Positions 1 to 7,027 of a stretch of 10,910 nucleotides of DNA are shown in pieces (the first letter of the stretch is position 1; each line of letters starts with the position of its first letter). The translations under genes were made by a program, and so were the position numbers. The stretch is from an uncultured Oscillospiraceae bacterium (GTDB lineage Bacteria > Bacillota > Clostridia > Oscillospirales > Acutalibacteraceae): the NCBI GenBank assembly GCA_905200265.1, contig CAJKJS010000028.1, positions 1 through 10,910 on the forward strand, in the 5' to 3' direction. Below the pieces are notes generated by a model, which was not told where the DNA came from, did no database searches, and saw only the letters and a list, made by a program, of their open reading frames with translations.

Positions 1-12
1 ATATCAGAAACT

Positions 13-1194
13 TTATTCTTCTTCCATCCAGCGCCACATACCCAGAATCTGGCTATTAAACGGATGCAGCCGCCGGCTAGGATCAATGGCCGACACCAGC
101 ATGCCTCCCTGCACCTGGAATACACCACTTTGATACCAATCGGACAGATCCCCCAGTTCCAGCGGGGCTTCTTCGGCCCCGGCACAGCATACCAGGCCTG
201 TGGGTTCCAGTTCAACCCACACATGTTCGCCCTCTAACCCAGCTAAATGAGTAACAGCCTCGCCCCTGTGACCCCGGCGCTGCGGTATTAGACCAAACAC
301 CGCAGGATCTTGCAGCTGGGCAGCCACCTGATCCCGTCCGGCAATCCACGTGGTAAAGGCTGTGGCACTACCACAAGCGGTTCCCAGCTCTAAGGCCCGT
401 TCCATCTGCCCTGTCATGAGCCATCCAGCCAGAAACCCGGCTACCATGGAATCCCCGGCGCCCACGGAATTGACCACCGTGCCCCGGTTCGGCGCCCGGA
501 AGAAAGACTGTCCGTCTTCGGTGAGCAGCAGAGCTCCTTCCCCAGCCATGCTCACCAGCACGTGGCGGGCTCCCTGCTGCTGGAGAGACCGTGCCGCTTC
601 TTCAATTTCACGGCGGCCCGATAGCTCTTTCCCACACAGTTGAGACAGTTCGTGTACATTGGGTTTAATTAAAAACGGGCGGAAAGGCAGTACACTGCGT
701 AAAGCTTCCCCTTCCGCATCGACTATGCAAGCAGCGGCTGTATGTTGAATCAAACGAGCGTAAAAATCCTTTGGCAGGCCAGAAGGAATGCTGCCCGCCA
801 GTACCAGCCAGTCGTCTTCGTGCAGCGATGCAACCGACTGGAGCAGTTGCTGCACGTCCGCTTCCGTAATCATGGGACCACGGCCGTTAATTTCACTCTC
901 TTCTTCAGCGTGGATTTTTACATTGATCCGGGAAAAGCCGTCTTTCACTTCAATCATAGAAACGCGGCAACCATGCTGACGCAGTCTCTCTTCGATTTCC
1001 CGGCCGGTAAAGCCTGCCGAAAAGCCCAGTGCACAACTTTCCATGCCTAGTGATGCCAGCATAACGGACACATTGATACCCTTGCCTCCGGGGTAAATGG
1101 CCTCATTTTCTGTACGGGTAATGCCGCCGAGCATGAGTTTTTTGCTTTGTACGATATAATCCAGCGAAGGATTGAGAGTTACCGTTGCAATCAT
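13..1194 (-). CDS. fruK: PfkB-family sugar kinase, 1-phosphofructokinase type, with C-terminal extension
   Basis: Cytoplasmic ribokinase-fold kinase of 393 residues that most likely phosphorylates fructose-1-phosphate to fructose-1,6-bisphosphate with ATP. The N-terminus (ATVTLNPSLDYIV) and the GGKGINV motif at residues 36-42 are typical of the 1-phosphofructokinase/tagatose-6-phosphate kinase branch, as is the SEINGRGP stretch near 100. The second PfkB signature, VGAGDSMVAGF, follows near 244-254, with the catalytic base at Asp248. The ATG at 1194 is chosen because AAAGGA lies 9-10 bases upstream. A TTG at 1221, overlapping the sfsA stop as TTGA, would add nine lysine-rich residues and is less likely. 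Family members normally end near residue 300-310; about 90 further residues follow here and I do not recognise them. It is the last gene of the niaR-sfsA operon visible. A fructose PTS gene, the usual partner, is not in the window but could lie beyond its left edge. Family is certain; the exact substrate (fructose-1-P versus tagatose-6-P) is inferred. Confidence 0.88.
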   Translation of the reverse strand: MIATVTLNPSLDYIVQSKKLMLGGITRTENEAIYPGGKGINVSVMLASLGMESCALGFSAGFTGREIEERLRQHGCRVSMIEVKDGFSRINVKIHAEEESEINGRGPMITEADVQQLLQSVASLHEDDWLVLAGSIPSGLPKDFYARLIQHTAAACIVDAEGEALRSVLPFRPFLIKPNVHELSQLCGKELSGRREIEEAARSLQQQGARHVLVSMAGEGALLLTEDGQSFFRAPNRGTVVNSVGAGDSMVAGFLAGWLMTGQMERALELGTACGSATAFTTWIAGRDQVAAQLQDPAVFGLIPQRRGHRGEAVTHLAGLEGEHVWVELEPTGLVCCAGAEEAPLELGDLSDWYQSGVFQVQGGMLVSAIDPSRRLHPFNSQILGMWRWMEEE

Positions 1195-1217
1195 GATCTT
1201 TTTTCCTTTCTTTACTG

Positions 1218-1934
1218 TCAATATGAAACTTCCACCGGAATTTCTTCTGTAATAATCAGGCTGTCAGGTTCTACCTGGCAAACTGCTGCACACAAGTGGA
1301 CGCCTGCCTGTTTCGCTTGCCGCAATGCCTCGGCAAAAGCCGGATCAGTTTGCTCATTGGGCACTACTTTATGAGCACAGGCCATCTGTACCACAAACAG
1401 CACATGGCCCTGCATGCCCTGCTGCTGGGCGCGAATAAGGCCCCGCACATGCTTTTCTCCCCGGGTGGTGGGGGCATCAGGAAAACGAGCTACCCCGTTT
1501 TCTTCCAGTGTTACACCTTTGACTTCGATAAAATGGCGCTGCACCTTACCGGAAGGACCAGGTGTTTCGGCGTAAAAGTCAAATCGGGAATCTTCGAAAA
1601 CGGTTTCGGGGCGCAAAACGAGCGGACGCAGGCAGCCGTTTTGTAAAAAGCCATGTCCACTTTGCAGCCAGGAAGCCGCCACCCGGTTAGGGGCCTGAGA
1701 ATCCATGTTGATCAATTCGCCCTCTCGATCCACGGTAATCAGCGAACAAGCGGTACGGCGCCCTGGCTCATCATGGCGCTGCACGTACACAGTCGCCCCC
1801 GGAACCAACAGCTCCCGGCAACGCCCGGTATTTTTCACGTGGCAGCGCACTTCCTGCCCATCCAGCAACACAACCGCGACAAAGCGATTAGGCCGCCTGA
1901 GAAATGTGGCCTGTGCGATTCGATCATATTGCAC
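1218..1934 (-). CDS. sfsA: SfsA (sugar fermentation stimulation protein family)
   Basis: Protein of 238 residues, the usual SfsA length. The family signature RPNRFVAVVLLDG sits near the N-terminus, followed by CHVKNTGRCRELLVPGA. The C-terminal half carries RFDFYAE, FIEVKGVTL and FPDAPTTRGEKHVRGL. The Asp...Glu-x-Lys arrangement in these motifs fits a PD-(D/E)XK nuclease-like fold, which is known for the family. SfsA proteins bind nucleic acid; their physiological role is poorly settled. I chose the GTG at 1934 because it gives the family N-terminus MQYDRIAQATFLRRPNRF and lies 4 bases after the niaR stop, with AGGAAG upstream. A TTG at 1955 would add seven residues and overlap niaR by 17 bases. 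Its stop lies 23 bases before the kinase start, so the three genes are probably co-transcribed and translationally coupled. Confidence 0.93.
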   Translation of the reverse strand: MQYDRIAQATFLRRPNRFVAVVLLDGQEVRCHVKNTGRCRELLVPGATVYVQRHDEPGRRTACSLITVDREGELINMDSQAPNRVAASWLQSGHGFLQNGCLRPLVLRPETVFEDSRFDFYAETPGPSGKVQRHFIEVKGVTLEENGVARFPDAPTTRGEKHVRGLIRAQQQGMQGHVLFVVQMACAHKVVPNEQTDPAFAEALRQAKQAGVHLCAAVCQVEPDSLIITEEIPVEVSY

Positions 1935-1938
1935 GCTG

Positions 1939-2469
1939 TCACTCTTCCTTTTCAAATAAAATGCCGTTTTCCCGCAGGGCCTGAGTTATGCGCTGCTTGG
2001 CTTCTTCATTCTGACAACAAATGGTGTGCAGGTGCACCCCACCGGTCAGCCGGCACAAGGGTTCAGCCTTATGGCGTTCCAATTTTTCAAGGAACAAATC
2101 CACATCAAAGCGGGAGGCCACTTTTAACGATCCCACTAGCTGACCATAAACCGGGTGTTCGATGACGGTGTCAACCAACTCGCCTCCCAAATCCACCACG
2201 GTATACATCTCTTTTTTCATATCGTCCTGGCTGTGGCAACAGGCTACCGTAAACTGTACACCCACAGGCTCTTCTTTTTTTTGCAGCAAATAGCCCCGGG
2301 GTGTTGCCAGAATATCTACATTGCTGGCTCGCAGCAGGGCAATATCTCCTACTACGATTTGACGGCTGACGGAAAACCTACGCGCCAATGTACTGGCGCT
2401 GACCGGCCCTTTTTGTTCTTTTAGAACTTGCAAGATCTGTTCTCTGCGCTGTGCCGATGTTCCCTGCAA
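1939..2469 (-). CDS. niaR: NiaR-type transcriptional repressor of NAD biosynthesis (HTH + 3H domain)
   Basis: Protein of 176 residues with an N-terminal winged helix (HTH_11), in which SASTLARRFSVSRQIVVGDI is the recognition region. It is followed by a 3H domain named for three conserved histidines. These are visible as CCHSQDD, IEHPVYG and GGVHLHTI, together with VVDLGG and SRFDVDLFLEKL. Proteins of this type (YrxA/NiaR) repress NAD synthesis and niacin salvage genes in Bacillota, with nicotinic acid as co-repressor. The TTG at 2469 is chosen because a perfect AAGGAGG (2478-2484) stands 8 bases before it. The in-frame ATG at 2505 lies upstream of the predicted transcription start, beyond the -10 element, and so should not be used. 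It is first gene of the operon with sfsA and the sugar kinase. No NAD gene is visible nearby, so the regulon must lie elsewhere. Confidence 0.9.
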   Translation of the reverse strand: MQGTSAQRREQILQVLKEQKGPVSASTLARRFSVSRQIVVGDIALLRASNVDILATPRGYLLQKKEEPVGVQFTVACCHSQDDMKKEMYTVVDLGGELVDTVIEHPVYGQLVGSLKVASRFDVDLFLEKLERHKAEPLCRLTGGVHLHTICCQNEEAKQRITQALRENGILFEKEE

Positions 2470-2493
2470 ATGGATCGCCTCCTTACTTTCTGT

Positions 2494-2522
2494 AGTATAG
2501 CACATGTCACGACAAAAGAAAA
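2494..2522 (-). promoter_or_regulatory. Predicted promoter of the niaR-sfsA-kinase operon
   Basis: On the minus strand a -10 TATACT (2499-2494) lies 17 bases from a weak -35 TTTTCT (2522-2517). Transcription would start near 2488, giving a leader of about 20 bases that holds the AAGGAGG. The spacer contains TGTC-N2-GACA (2505-2514), a short inverted repeat placed where a repressor would block the promoter. Autoregulation by NiaR is a guess. Confidence 0.5.
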
Positions 2523-2558
2523 GACAAGAGAGATAGGCCCTCCGGACACAAAAAGTCC

Positions 2559-2587
2559 TTTTTATGGGACAGTTTTTGCCGTATAAT
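2559..2587 (+). promoter_or_regulatory. Predicted promoter of the WYL regulator gene
   Basis: A perfect -10 TATAAT (2582-2587) lies 17 bases downstream of TTTTTA (2559-2564), a poor -35. An upstream in-frame ATG at 2586 overlaps this -10 and so cannot be in the transcript, which supports the start at 2622. A good -10 with a weak -35 is often a sign of an activated or autoregulated promoter. Three GGAC/GTCC elements flank it (2544-2547, 2555-2558, 2567-2570). Confidence 0.55.
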
Positions 2588-2621
2588 GGAAGAAAAAGGA
2601 AAAAAGAAAGGGGGTTACCCC

Positions 2622-3614
2622 ATGGCCAAAAAGGCTAACCAGAAAAAGAAATTGCTTCTTCTGATGCGTTATTTTCAGGAAGAAACCGACAGGGAACATC
2701 CCACTACCATTATAAAACTCATCGACATGCTGGAACAGGAAGAAATTTCCGCTGAACGCAAAAGCCTGTATGACGATATCGCCATTTTGCGGGAATGGGG
2801 TATGCCCATTGAAAATCGGGGTGGGCAGTACTATTTGCGGGAAAACACCTTTACTCTGCCGGAACTAAAACTGCTCACCGATGCCGTCGCTTCTTCCCGG
2901 TTTATCAGCGAATCCCGTTCCCGCGTACTCATTCGCAAAATTGCAGGGCTTACGAATCGCTTTGCCCGCATGCAATTACAGCGCCAGGTGTACTTAACAG
3001 GACGCAGTAAAACGACAAACGAAGCGGCCCTCTTAAATGTAGATCCTTTGCATCAGGCCATTCACTGCGGAAAAAAGGTATCATTCCGGTATTTTTCCTA
3101 TGTATACAGCCCCGATTCCCATGGACGGTGGAAAAAGGAATATCACCACGGCGGCCGGTTTGCCGTGGTGAGCCCGTACGCTCTTGTATGGGACGACGAA
3201 AACTACTACCTGGTAGGATATTACGAACGCCGCGAAACCGTCAGCCATTTCCGTGTGGACAAAATGGAAGATATCCACATTCTGTCCGATTGGGTTCGCC
3301 CCGCTCCGGCTCACTTTATCGTGGGGGATTACGTACGGCACACGTTTGGCATGTTCGGCGGCAACCAAACACAGGTGACACTGGAAGCAGAAAATGAACT
3401 GATGAATGTGTTTTATGATCGATTTGGCAAAGAGCTGACGCCCCATCGGGTGGATGACACACATTTTCGCGTGGTGGTACCACTGCAGCTAAGCCCCACG
3501 TTTTACGGTTGGGTCTTCCAGTTTGGCGGGCGGGTTCAAATCATATCCCCCAAGCAGGCGGTGGATGAGATGACCCACATGGCCCGCCGGTTCTACCCAT
3601 CAAATGAAACATAA
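2622..3614 (+). CDS. WYL-domain transcriptional regulator (DeoR/HTH_11 type)
   Basis: Protein of 330 residues. Residues about 10-70 form a winged helix-turn-helix (LLLLMRYFQEETD, then SAERKSLYDDIAILREWG). Residues about 140-220 form the WYL ligand-sensing domain, with HQAIHCGKKVSFRYF, the core VWDDENYYLVGYY and SHFRVDKMEDI. The remainder (about 245-330) is the WCX-type C-terminal region. Length and order match the family. WYL proteins act as repressors or activators and many respond to nucleic acid or nucleotide ligands; the ligand here cannot be read. The ATG at 2622 has GGGGG seven bases upstream. The gene diverges from niaR and precedes the DUF362 gene by 122 bases on the same strand, so the two may be linked, but no target can be assigned. 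Confidence 0.88.
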   Translation: MAKKANQKKKLLLLMRYFQEETDREHPTTIIKLIDMLEQEEISAERKSLYDDIAILREWGMPIENRGGQYYLRENTFTLPELKLLTDAVASSRFISESRSRVLIRKIAGLTNRFARMQLQRQVYLTGRSKTTNEAALLNVDPLHQAIHCGKKVSFRYFSYVYSPDSHGRWKKEYHHGGRFAVVSPYALVWDDENYYLVGYYERRETVSHFRVDKMEDIHILSDWVRPAPAHFIVGDYVRHTFGMFGGNQTQVTLEAENELMNVFYDRFGKELTPHRVDDTHFRVVVPLQLSPTFYGWVFQFGGRVQIISPKQAVDEMTHMARRFYPSNET

Positions 3615-3622
3615 AGTTTTTA

Positions 3623-3651
3623 TTGCCCTTTTTTTAAAAATGCGCTACACT
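3623..3651 (+). promoter_or_regulatory. Possible promoter of the DUF362 gene
   Basis: TTGCCC (3623-3628) and TACACT (3646-3651) are separated by 17 bases, inside an A/T-rich stretch after the WYL gene. Each hexamer matches four of six consensus positions. I see no hairpin terminator between the WYL stop and this site, so readthrough from the WYL gene is also possible. The leader to the ATG at 3737 would be about 80 bases, with no recognisable riboswitch. Confidence 0.4.
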
Positions 3652-3736
3652 TAACGTACAAAGAAAGTGGAGGCTTTTTCCAAGAAACAGCTCGTCCGCT
3701 ATGAAACTGAGAAAAAGAAAGAAGGAGACAAATTCT

Positions 3737-4861
3737 ATGGCTTCCAAAGTTTATTTTACGGATTTCCGCTGTCCTCCCGGGGTCAACCAGATTCAAAAGC
3801 TGCAAAAGCTGATCATGGCGGCAGGCTTTAACACCATGGATATGGAAAAGAAACTGGTCGCAATTAAAATGCACTTTGGCGAACCGGGCAACCTGGCATT
3901 TTTGCGGCCCAATTACGCCAAAGCGGTGGCCGACCTAGTTTGGAAAAAGGGCGGCATTCCGTTTTTGACGGACTGCAACACCCTGTACCCCGGTTCCCGG
4001 AAAAATGCCCCGGAACACTTGGCGGCAGCGTTTGAAAACGGGTTCTCGCCCCTTTCGACCGGATGTCAGGTAATTATCGCTGACGGCCTGCGTGGACTGG
4101 ACGAAGTGGAAGTGCCTGTGGTAAACGGCGAATACACCAAAACGGCCCGCATTGGCCGCGCTGTGATGGATGCCGACGTGGTCATTTCGCTGACGCACTT
4201 TAAAGGCCACGAATGTACGGGCTTTGGTGGCGCGCTGAAAAACCTGGGTATGGGCTGCGGCAGCCGGGCCGGTAAAATGGACCAGCACAATAACGGTAAA
4301 CCGGTAGTCAGCACGCATCTGTGCCGCGGATGCCGGCTGTGCTCCAAGGAATGCGGACAGGACGCTATTTCCTATGACGAACGGGGCAAAGCCCACATCG
4401 ATCCGGAAAAGTGCGCCGGGTGCGGCCGCTGCATTGGACGGTGCAATTTCGACGCCATTTCCAACCGCAATTCCAACGCAAACGACGTGCTGGACTGTAA
4501 AATTGCAGAATACACCCAGGCTGTATGCCATGGGCGTCCCTGCTTCCATATCAGCCTTGTCATGGACGTAAGCCCCTATTGCGACTGCCATGGCGAAAAC
4601 GATACCCCCATTGTGCCGGATATCGGCATGTATGCGAGCTTTGACCCGGTTGCTCTGGATCAGGCCTGTGCCGATGCGGTTAACGCCGCTACCCCCAACC
4701 GCAACAGCCTGCTAGGGGACAATCTGGCCGATCCGGACTTTACCCCCACCGGTGACCATTTTGTGGACACCACCCCGGCCTCCACGTGGCGTGTGGGATT
4801 GGAACATGCCGAAAAGATTGGCCTTGGTACCTGTGACTATGAACTGGTAACCATCAAATAA
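3737..4861 (+). CDS. DUF362 protein with two 4Fe-4S ferredoxin motifs
   Basis: Soluble protein of 374 residues. The N-terminal DUF362 domain spans about residues 1-190, with VAIKMHFGEPGN, ISLTHFKGHECTGFGGALKN and LGMGCGSRAGKMDQH as diagnostic stretches. A bacterial ferredoxin-like insert follows, with Cys196, Cys199, Cys202, Cys206 and Cys226, Cys229, Cys232, Cys236, each a CxxCxxCxxxC set expected to bind one 4Fe-4S cluster. DUF362 then continues to the end, with CDCHGEND and PDIGMYASFDPVALDQAC. The family is common in anaerobic Clostridia; its reaction is unknown, although the clusters imply electron transfer or Fe-S-dependent chemistry. The ATG at 3737 has GAAGGAG nine bases upstream; an earlier ATG at 3701 has no such site. 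The gene ends in front of a strong terminator and converges on MATE transporter 1. Confidence 0.9.
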   Translation: MASKVYFTDFRCPPGVNQIQKLQKLIMAAGFNTMDMEKKLVAIKMHFGEPGNLAFLRPNYAKAVADLVWKKGGIPFLTDCNTLYPGSRKNAPEHLAAAFENGFSPLSTGCQVIIADGLRGLDEVEVPVVNGEYTKTARIGRAVMDADVVISLTHFKGHECTGFGGALKNLGMGCGSRAGKMDQHNNGKPVVSTHLCRGCRLCSKECGQDAISYDERGKAHIDPEKCAGCGRCIGRCNFDAISNRNSNANDVLDCKIAEYTQAVCHGRPCFHISLVMDVSPYCDCHGENDTPIVPDIGMYASFDPVALDQACADAVNAATPNRNSLLGDNLADPDFTPTGDHFVDTTPASTWRVGLEHAEKIGLGTCDYELVTIK

Positions 4862-4876
4862 AAAGTGAAAGCATAG

Positions 4877-4914
4877 AAAAACGCCCTTTTCCTTACAGGA
4901 AAGGGCGTTTTTTT
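4877..4914 (+). terminator. Rho-independent terminator after DUF362, probably bidirectional
   Basis: AACGCCCTTT and AAAGGGCGTT pair around a short TCC-TTACA-GGA loop region, with one bulged base, and a run of seven T follows. On the opposite strand the stem is followed by TTTTTC, so it may also stop the converging MATE 1 transcript, which ends at 4920. Confidence 0.88.
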
Positions 4915-4919
4915 CGTTT

Positions 4920-6287
4920 TTACGACGGGTTTTCCGCCCCGTCCGGAGGTAAGCTGCGCAGAAAATTCGTCGCCAGCGGTAAAGTGACCGCCGCCGATAG
5001 AATATCGGACACGGCTTGGGAAATCTGTAGCCCAAAAAGGCCCATTGTAGCGTTGAGGATAAGCAAAACGGGAATGAAAAACAGACCGCTGCGGCTACTG
5101 GCCAGGAAGGTAGCCCGTCCGCTTTTACCAATGCTTTGGAACAGCATGTTCCCACACACCGACAAAGGCATGAACGGCAGTGACAGGCACTGTGCCTGTA
5201 ATGCTATGGTACCAATGGCAATAACATCAGGGTCATCCCGAAAAAACGTGACAATCGGCATGGCAAAAATAGCCCCAACAATAGCCGCCAGGGTAAGCAG
5301 CCCCATGGTAAAGAAACAGGTAAAATACGCTGATTTTTTCACGCGGCTATATTTTTTAGCCCCATAATTGAAGGCACTGACCGGTTGGAATCCCTGGCCT
5401 ACACCAAGTCCCACACAAAATAGGAAGTTCATTACCCGGGAAGCAATACTCATAGCCGCAATAGCCGCATCGCCATAAGGACCGGCGCAACCGTTTAAAA
5501 TCATGGACGAGACACTATTGAGCCCCTGACGCATGAGGCTGGGGAATCCAACGGTGATAATCGTCAGCAGGTCTCGGGGCTGCCGGGTGATGTACCGGGG
5601 CGCAAGACTGCTTTGCACCATTTTGGCCACATAAGGCACCGCCAGAATAACCGCACTGATATACTGAGAAATCGCTGTCGATAATCCGGCCCCTGCTACC
5701 CCCAGGGAAAATACACTGATGAGTAAATAGTCGCCCAAAATATTCAGTAATCCGCCACTGACAAGCCCCACCATGGCAAAAGTCGCTTTGCCCTCATAAC
5801 GCAAAATATTGTTCATCACACAGCTGGTTGCCATGGCGGGTGCCGCCAGCAAAATGTAGAAGCTGTAGGTACGAGCATAAGGCAAAATGGTATCCGTACT
5901 GCCCAGCAGCCGCAAAAGCGGATCTTGAAACAATAACCCGAGGAAGGTAATCAGCAGCCCTGCCCCTAAAGCCGCATAAAAACTGGTAGCCGAAAACGTA
6001 CGGGCCCGCTCCACCTGCCGGGCCCCTAAAAGCCGGCTGATGTTACTGCCGGCGCCGTGTCCGAACATAAAACCAAAGGCCTGAATAATAGCCATAAGCG
6101 CAAATACAATACCCACGGCCCCACTGGCACTGGTACCCAGGGTCCCCACAAAAAACGTGTCCGCCATGTTGTACAGGTTCGTAATCAACATGCTAATCGT
6201 GGTGGGAATGCCCAGGGTAAGCACCAACCGGGGGATGGGCGTTTCGGTCATTTTTCGGTATTGTTCCTGCATATCGGCTTTCACCAT
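4920..6287 (-). CDS. MATE-family multidrug/toxin efflux transporter 1
   Basis: Integral membrane protein of about 455 residues, the usual MATE length, expected to have twelve transmembrane segments in two six-helix bundles. These proteins export cationic drugs or metabolites using a Na+ or H+ gradient. Family features seen are PIPRLVLTLGIPTTISMLIT and NLYNMADTFFVG in helix 1, GHGAGSNISRLLGAR after helix 2, and the second-half repeat GVGQGFQPVSAFNYGAKKYSRVKK. The ATG at 6287 is the best start, with GGGG 5 bases and AAAGGA about 12 bases upstream; ATGs at 6308 and 6326 lack a ribosome site. It has its own consensus promoter and lies downstream of the rubrerythrin terminator, so it is likely monocistronic. 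It resembles MATE transporters typical of Clostridia; the substrate cannot be told from sequence. Confidence 0.93.
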   Translation of the reverse strand: MVKADMQEQYRKMTETPIPRLVLTLGIPTTISMLITNLYNMADTFFVGTLGTSASGAVGIVFALMAIIQAFGFMFGHGAGSNISRLLGARQVERARTFSATSFYAALGAGLLITFLGLLFQDPLLRLLGSTDTILPYARTYSFYILLAAPAMATSCVMNNILRYEGKATFAMVGLVSGGLLNILGDYLLISVFSLGVAGAGLSTAISQYISAVILAVPYVAKMVQSSLAPRYITRQPRDLLTIITVGFPSLMRQGLNSVSSMILNGCAGPYGDAAIAAMSIASRVMNFLFCVGLGVGQGFQPVSAFNYGAKKYSRVKKSAYFTCFFTMGLLTLAAIVGAIFAMPIVTFFRDDPDVIAIGTIALQAQCLSLPFMPLSVCGNMLFQSIGKSGRATFLASSRSGLFFIPVLLILNATMGLFGLQISQAVSDILSAAVTLPLATNFLRSLPPDGAENPS

Positions 6288-6343
6288 AGTAGCCCCGCTT
6301 CCTTTCATTTGGCTCTTTGCCCACAATTTTTAATATGTTATTT

Positions 6344-6372
6344 ATTATAAACCCAAACAAAAGTTGTGTAAA
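6344..6372 (-). promoter_or_regulatory. Promoter of MATE transporter 1
   Basis: On the minus strand -35 TTTACA (6372-6367) and a perfect -10 TATAAT (6349-6344) are exactly 17 bases apart, immediately after the rubrerythrin terminator. Transcription should start near 6337, leaving a leader of about 50 bases. Confidence 0.75.
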
Positions 6373-6389
6373 GCGGGCGAAAAAAGCAT

Positions 6390-6422
6390 AAAAAAAGCGG
6401 AGCTTCCAACAGGAAGCCCCGC
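6390..6422 (-). terminator. Rho-independent terminator of the rubrerythrin gene
   Basis: Reading the minus strand, GCGGGGCTTCC and GGAAGCTCCGC pair over 11 positions (one G-U wobble) around a TGTT loop. Seven T residues, interrupted by nothing, follow before ATGC. It begins 18 bases after the rubrerythrin stop codon. Confidence 0.92.
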
Positions 6423-6439
6423 CATAGGAATCAATATGA

Positions 6440-6982
6440 TCAATAGTTTTCCGCTTTGATCTGGAAATAAGCCTGCGGATGGCTGCACACGGGACAGACT
6501 TCCGGTGCTTTTTTGCCCACCACAATGTGGCCGCAGTTGCTGCACTGCCAAATCTGGTCTTCATCACGGGAGAATACCAGCCCGCCTTCTACGTTCGCGA
6601 GCAGCTTACGGTACCGTTCTTCGTGTTCCTTTTCAATAGCGGCCACTGCTTCAAACAGAGCTGCAATCTGATGGAACCCTTCTTCCCGCGCTTCTTTGGC
6701 AAAAGTGGGATACATATCCGTCCATTCGTAGTTTTCCCCGGCCGCTGCATCCTGCAGGTTTTCGGCCGTACCGCCTACAGCGCCGCCGTGAAGGATTTTA
6801 AACCAAATTTTGGCGTGTTCCTTTTCATTGGCTGCCGTTTCTTCGAACAGCTGCGCGATCTGCACATAGCCGTCCTTTTTCGCTTTGGATGCGTAATAGG
6901 TGTACTTATTACGAGCTTCCGATTCACCGGCAAATGCTGCCATTAAGTTTTTTTCCGTTTTGGACCCTTTGAGTTCCATCAT
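6440..6982 (-). CDS. rbr: Rubrerythrin (diiron peroxidase with rubredoxin domain)
   Basis: Cytoplasmic protein of 180 residues that reduces hydrogen peroxide to water, with electrons passed through its rubredoxin domain. It is a main peroxide defence of anaerobes. The four-helix ferritin-like domain holds the diiron ligand motifs: Glu20 (FAGESEARN), Glu53-x-x-His56 (NEKEH), Glu83-x-x-Glu86 (ENYEW) and Glu117-x-x-His120 (IEKEH). The C-terminal rubredoxin-like knuckle uses Cys147, Cys150 (CSNC), Cys163 and Cys166 (CPVC) to bind one iron. The gene starts ATGATG; AAAGGAGG lies 5 bases before the first ATG and 8 before the second. The first aligns with the usual family start, but either may be used. 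It has its own promoter, a Fur/PerR-like palindrome in the leader and its own terminator, so it is a single-gene unit. Complete, with all ligands present. Confidence 0.96.
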   Translation of the reverse strand: MMELKGSKTEKNLMAAFAGESEARNKYTYYASKAKKDGYVQIAQLFEETAANEKEHAKIWFKILHGGAVGGTAENLQDAAAGENYEWTDMYPTFAKEAREEGFHQIAALFEAVAAIEKEHEERYRKLLANVEGGLVFSRDEDQIWQCSNCGHIVVGKKAPEVCPVCSHPQAYFQIKAENY

Positions 6983-7001
6983 GCGTACCTCCTTTTAAAA
7001 A

Positions 7002-7016
7002 TGAGAATTATTCTCA
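7002..7016. promoter_or_regulatory. Fur/PerR-like operator palindrome in the rubrerythrin leader
   Basis: TGAGAATTATTCTCA is a perfect 7-1-7 palindrome, the architecture of Fur-family boxes in Bacillota (PerR and Fur sites read roughly TTATAAT-N-ATTATAA and TGATAAT-N-ATTATCA). It lies about 5-19 bases after the predicted transcription start and just before the ribosome binding site, a typical repressor position. Control of a peroxide-scavenging gene by PerR or Fur would make sense. Which protein binds is inferred. Confidence 0.72.
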
Positions 7017-7027
7017 ACTTTAACTTT

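Noticed and set aside
1653..2165. Open frame of 170 codons on the plus strand opposite sfsA and niaR
   Set aside because: It covers the ends of two well-recognised genes in reverse, has no ribosome site and no family resemblance.
2586..2621. Longer WYL protein starting at the ATG at 2586
   Set aside because: This ATG overlaps the perfect TATAAT -10 box, so it is not transcribed. The ATG at 2622 has a GGGGG ribosome site at good spacing.
3935..4591. Open frame of 218 codons on the minus strand opposite the DUF362 gene
   Set aside because: It lies fully inside the DUF362 gene, whose protein has unmistakable motifs. The antisense product is low-complexity, with no ribosome site or recognisable domain. 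It is an artefact of GC-rich codon use.
6479..6946. Open frame of 155 codons on the plus strand opposite rubrerythrin
   Set aside because: It is antisense to a gene with all diiron and rubredoxin ligands intact. The Phe/Cys-rich product is what antisense translation of such a gene gives.
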